From Atopobiaceae bacterium (lineage in GTDB: Bacteria > Actinomycetota > Coriobacteriia > Coriobacteriales > Atopobiaceae), in the NCBI GenBank assembly GCA_017510785.1, contig JAFWMH010000005.1:1-49014 (forward strand): a DNA stretch of 49,014 nucleotides, given 5' to 3'. Of the stretch, positions 47,061 to 49,014 are shown one piece after another; positions within the stretch are counted from its first letter, which is position 1, and the number at the start of each line of letters is the position of its first letter. A program made the position numbers and the translations under genes. The notes beneath the pieces were generated by a model that saw only the letters and a program-made list of their open reading frames with translations, was not told the origin of the DNA and ran no database searches.

Positions 47061-48482
47061 ATGAAACTATCCAACAAGTGCATGCTCATCACCTACGCCG
47101 ACAGTCTCGGCGAGAACCTTGCCGACCTCAAGGAGGTGCTCGACAAGCACCTCGACAAGGCAGTGGGCGGCGTGCACATTCTGCCGTTCTTCCCCAGCTC
47201 GGCCGACCGCGGTTTCGCGCCCATGCGCTACGACATCGTCGACCCCGACTTCGGCGACTGGGCTGACGTCAAGGCCATCGGCGATGACCGCTACCTCATG
47301 TTCGACTTCATGATCAACCACATCAGCCGCCAGAGCCCCTACTTCCAGGACTTCCTGGCCAAGAAGGACGGCTCGGAGTACGCGGACTTCTTCATCCGCT
47401 ACAAGGACTTCTGGGCGGCCGAGGGCGGCTTCCCCACCGACGAGCAGGTCGACGCCATCTACAAGCGCAAGCCGCGCGCGCCCTACGTGGAGGCCACCTT
47501 CGCCGACGGCACCACCGAAAAGGTCTGGTGCACCTTCGGCGAGGAGCAGATCGACATCAACGTGCGCTCCGAGCGCGCCCAGCGCTTCTTCCGCGAGACG
47601 CTCGAGAACATGGCTGCCAACGGCGCCTCCATCATCCGCCTCGACGCCTTCGCCTACGCCTGCAAGCGCGCCGGCGGCAGCTGCTTCTTCGAGCAGCCCG
47701 ACACGAGCAACCTGCTCGACGCCATGCAGGATGTCCTCGGCGACGACATCATGGTGCTGCCCGAGATCCACGAGCACTACACCATGCAGTTCAAGGTCTC
47801 CGAGATGGGCTACTGGGTCTACGACTTCGCCCTGCCGGTGCTCACGCTGCACGCCCTGTACTCCGGCGACGGCCAGTACCTCAAGCGCTGGATGGAGATG
47901 AGCCCCAAGCACCAGTTCACCACCCTCGACACCCACGACGGCCTCGGCATCGTCGACGTCAAGGACCTGCTGCCCGACGACCAGACCGACTGGGTCAAGG
48001 AGAAGATGTTCTCCGAGGGCGCCAACGTCAAGAAGATCTACAACACCGAGGCATACAACAACCTGGACATCTACCAGGTCAACACCACCTACTACAGCGC
48101 ACTGGGCAACGACGACGCGGCCTACGACCTGGCCCGCGCCATCCAGATGTTCGCGCGCGGCATCCCCATGGTCTACTACGTGGGCCTGCTCGCCGGCAAG
48201 AACGACCTCGAGCTGCTCGAGGCCACCAAGGAGGGTCGCAACATCAACCGCCACTACTACAGCATGGACGAGATCGCCGGCGAGGTCGAGCGTCCGGTGG
48301 TCAAGGAGCTGCTGCGCCTCATGGAGCTGCGCAACACGCACCCGGCCTTCGACGTCGAGGGCGAGCTCGAGGTGACGTGCGGAGAGGGTGGCGCCTTCAC
48401 CGTCCGCCGCACGGCAGGCGACGCCTGGGCCCAGCTCGATGCGAACCTCAAGGATCACACGTACCGGATTACTCACTCATAA
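47061..48482 (+). CDS. gtfA: sucrose phosphorylase (GH13)
   Basis: A 473-residue cytosolic glycoside hydrolase family 13 enzyme that splits sucrose with phosphate into glucose 1-phosphate and fructose. The start MKLSNKCMLITYADSLG is typical. The catalytic nucleophile is Asp195 in IIRLDAFAYA, the acid/base is Glu235 in MVLPEIHEHY, and the stabilising Asp is Asp293 in LDTHDGLGIVD. Length and spacing match characterised enzymes from bifidobacteria. GAGGAGGTTAC precedes the ATG. Codon use is strongly biased to C/G third positions, more so than neighbours, and yields a long antisense open frame that is not a gene. The following HAD gene starts 10 bp downstream. Confidence 0.95.
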   Translation: MKLSNKCMLITYADSLGENLADLKEVLDKHLDKAVGGVHILPFFPSSADRGFAPMRYDIVDPDFGDWADVKAIGDDRYLMFDFMINHISRQSPYFQDFLAKKDGSEYADFFIRYKDFWAAEGGFPTDEQVDAIYKRKPRAPYVEATFADGTTEKVWCTFGEEQIDINVRSERAQRFFRETLENMAANGASIIRLDAFAYACKRAGGSCFFEQPDTSNLLDAMQDVLGDDIMVLPEIHEHYTMQFKVSEMGYWVYDFALPVLTLHALYSGDGQYLKRWMEMSPKHQFTTLDTHDGLGIVDVKDLLPDDQTDWVKEKMFSEGANVKKIYNTEAYNNLDIYQVNTTYYSALGNDDAAYDLARAIQMFARGIPMVYYVGLLAGKNDLELLEATKEGRNINRHYYSMDEIAGEVERPVVKELLRLMELRNTHPAFDVEGELEVTCGEGGAFTVRRTAGDAWAQLDANLKDHTYRITHS

Positions 48483-48492
48483 GGAGCAAGCA

Positions 48493-49014
48493 ATGCTTCC
48501 AGCTAACCCTCAGTGCCCGAACGGAATTGGCGCGGCATTCTACGATCTCGACGGTACCGTCTTGGACCTCGATTACATCTCACCTCGCACCATTGCCGCC
48601 ATGGAGGAAACGACGCGCGCCGGCTGCGTAAACGTCGTTTGCACCGGACGCAACTTTCCCATCGTGCCCGACATCCTCAAGTACGGCAGCATGGACCTCT
48701 TCATCACCGTCAACGGAGGCCAGATCCTAGACCCGCTGGGCAATCATCTGCTCTCCAAGGCCATCCCCAAGCAAAAGGCCCTCGACCTTGCGGCATGGCT
48801 CCACGAAGAAGGCGCCGGCCTCAACTGCCTCACTTCCATCAGCGCCTACTTCGAGAACCGCCTCGTCTCGTACATGACGCAGGCCGTGCATCGCGTGGAG
48901 AACAGCGATCGGTTGACGGACGAGGCCCTGAGCCTCGAGATCACCCGCCAGAAGAACAAGCTCATCGTCGAAGACATCACCCCGGCCCTCGAGTTCGTGG
49001 ACGACGAGACCAAC
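48493..49014 (+). CDS. HAD superfamily phosphatase, Cof-type, C-terminus off contig
   Basis: The first 174 codons of a Cof/IIB-type HAD hydrolase, cut by the right edge. Motif I is AFYDLDGTVLDLD and motif II is VVCTGR; the cap begins with FITVNGGQILDPLG. Motifs III and IV lie beyond the window. ATG has AAGGAG upstream and lies 10 bp after the sucrose phosphorylase stop, so the two form an operon, perhaps handling a sugar phosphate made downstream of sucrose cleavage. Confidence 0.85.
   Translation, partial: MLPANPQCPNGIGAAFYDLDGTVLDLDYISPRTIAAMEETTRAGCVNVVCTGRNFPIVPDILKYGSMDLFITVNGGQILDPLGNHLLSKAIPKQKALDLAAWLHEEGAGLNCLTSISAYFENRLVSYMTQAVHRVENSDRLTDEALSLEITRQKNKLIVEDITPALEFVDDETN

Noticed and set aside
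47067..48476. 469-residue minus-strand frame opposite sucrose phosphorylase
   Set aside because: It is a shadow of extreme codon bias, rich in Val, Leu, Gly and Asp, with no ribosome binding site or family match. The plus-strand enzyme is unmistakable.

Overview
This window looks like a contig from a high-GC member of the Coriobacteriia (Eggerthellales or Coriobacteriales, gut or oral type). That placement is an inference. It rests on the GC-rich third codon positions, strong AAGGAGG-type ribosome binding sites, a mannose-family PTS, a GH13 sucrose phosphorylase, several Cof-type HAD phosphatases, a DUF5692-type membrane protein and abundant GC-rich intergenic repeats. No rRNA, tRNA, CRISPR array, transposase or prophage gene was found. 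The first 14 bases match the 3' end of an Illumina TruSeq adapter, so the left edge is an assembly artefact as well as a contig end.

Layout. 0-9.1 kb: an M20 peptidase cut by the left edge, an MFS transporter, a DUF2252 protein on the minus strand, a candidate small RNA with a strong terminator, and a two-gene MacB/FtsX-type ABC transporter. 9.1-11.8 kb: repeats, a HAD phosphatase, a ZIP metal transporter and a small monooxygenase-like protein. 11.9-13.9 kb: two kilobases with no credible gene but several nested repeat families, including an array of four hairpins at an exact 72-bp period. The same array recurs inverted at 37.7-38.0 kb. 13.9-18.9 kb: a minus-strand mannose-family PTS operon (IIA-IIB-IIC-IID plus a small membrane protein), a divergent AraC regulator with a candidate operator between them, and a HAD phosphatase. 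19.7-24.6 kb: an NHLP-type bacteriocin/RiPP export cassette (short HlyD-like protein, C39 peptidase-ABC, second ABC) with no recognisable precursor or modifying enzyme. 24.6-25.8 kb: a toxin-antitoxin operon with a textbook promoter/operator, whose third gene appears to fuse antitoxin and toxin domains. 25.9-27 kb: a DUF5692-type membrane protein.

27.1-31.2 kb encodes a large secreted protein with two PPC-like domains, six near-identical Ig-like repeats and a C-terminal caspase-like peptidase. 31.5-36.9 kb encodes a hybrid histidine kinase with two receivers and an EAL-PAS-degenerate GGDEF protein. 38.2-41.9 kb is a minus-strand operon of secreted helical protein, response regulator, histidine kinase and membrane protein, which resembles an envelope-stress module. 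42.2-43.7 kb is an ABC-F ATPase. 43.8-45.1 kb holds broken gene remnants (AAA ATPase start, YhcG-type nuclease, AbiH, a copy of the ABC-F start) and then an intact DUF4143 ATPase. The right end carries sucrose phosphorylase followed by a HAD phosphatase that runs off the edge.

The most interesting items are the inverted 72-bp hairpin arrays, the fused toxin-antitoxin protein, the orphan NHLP exporter, the secreted Ig-caspase and a C-rich small RNA candidate.
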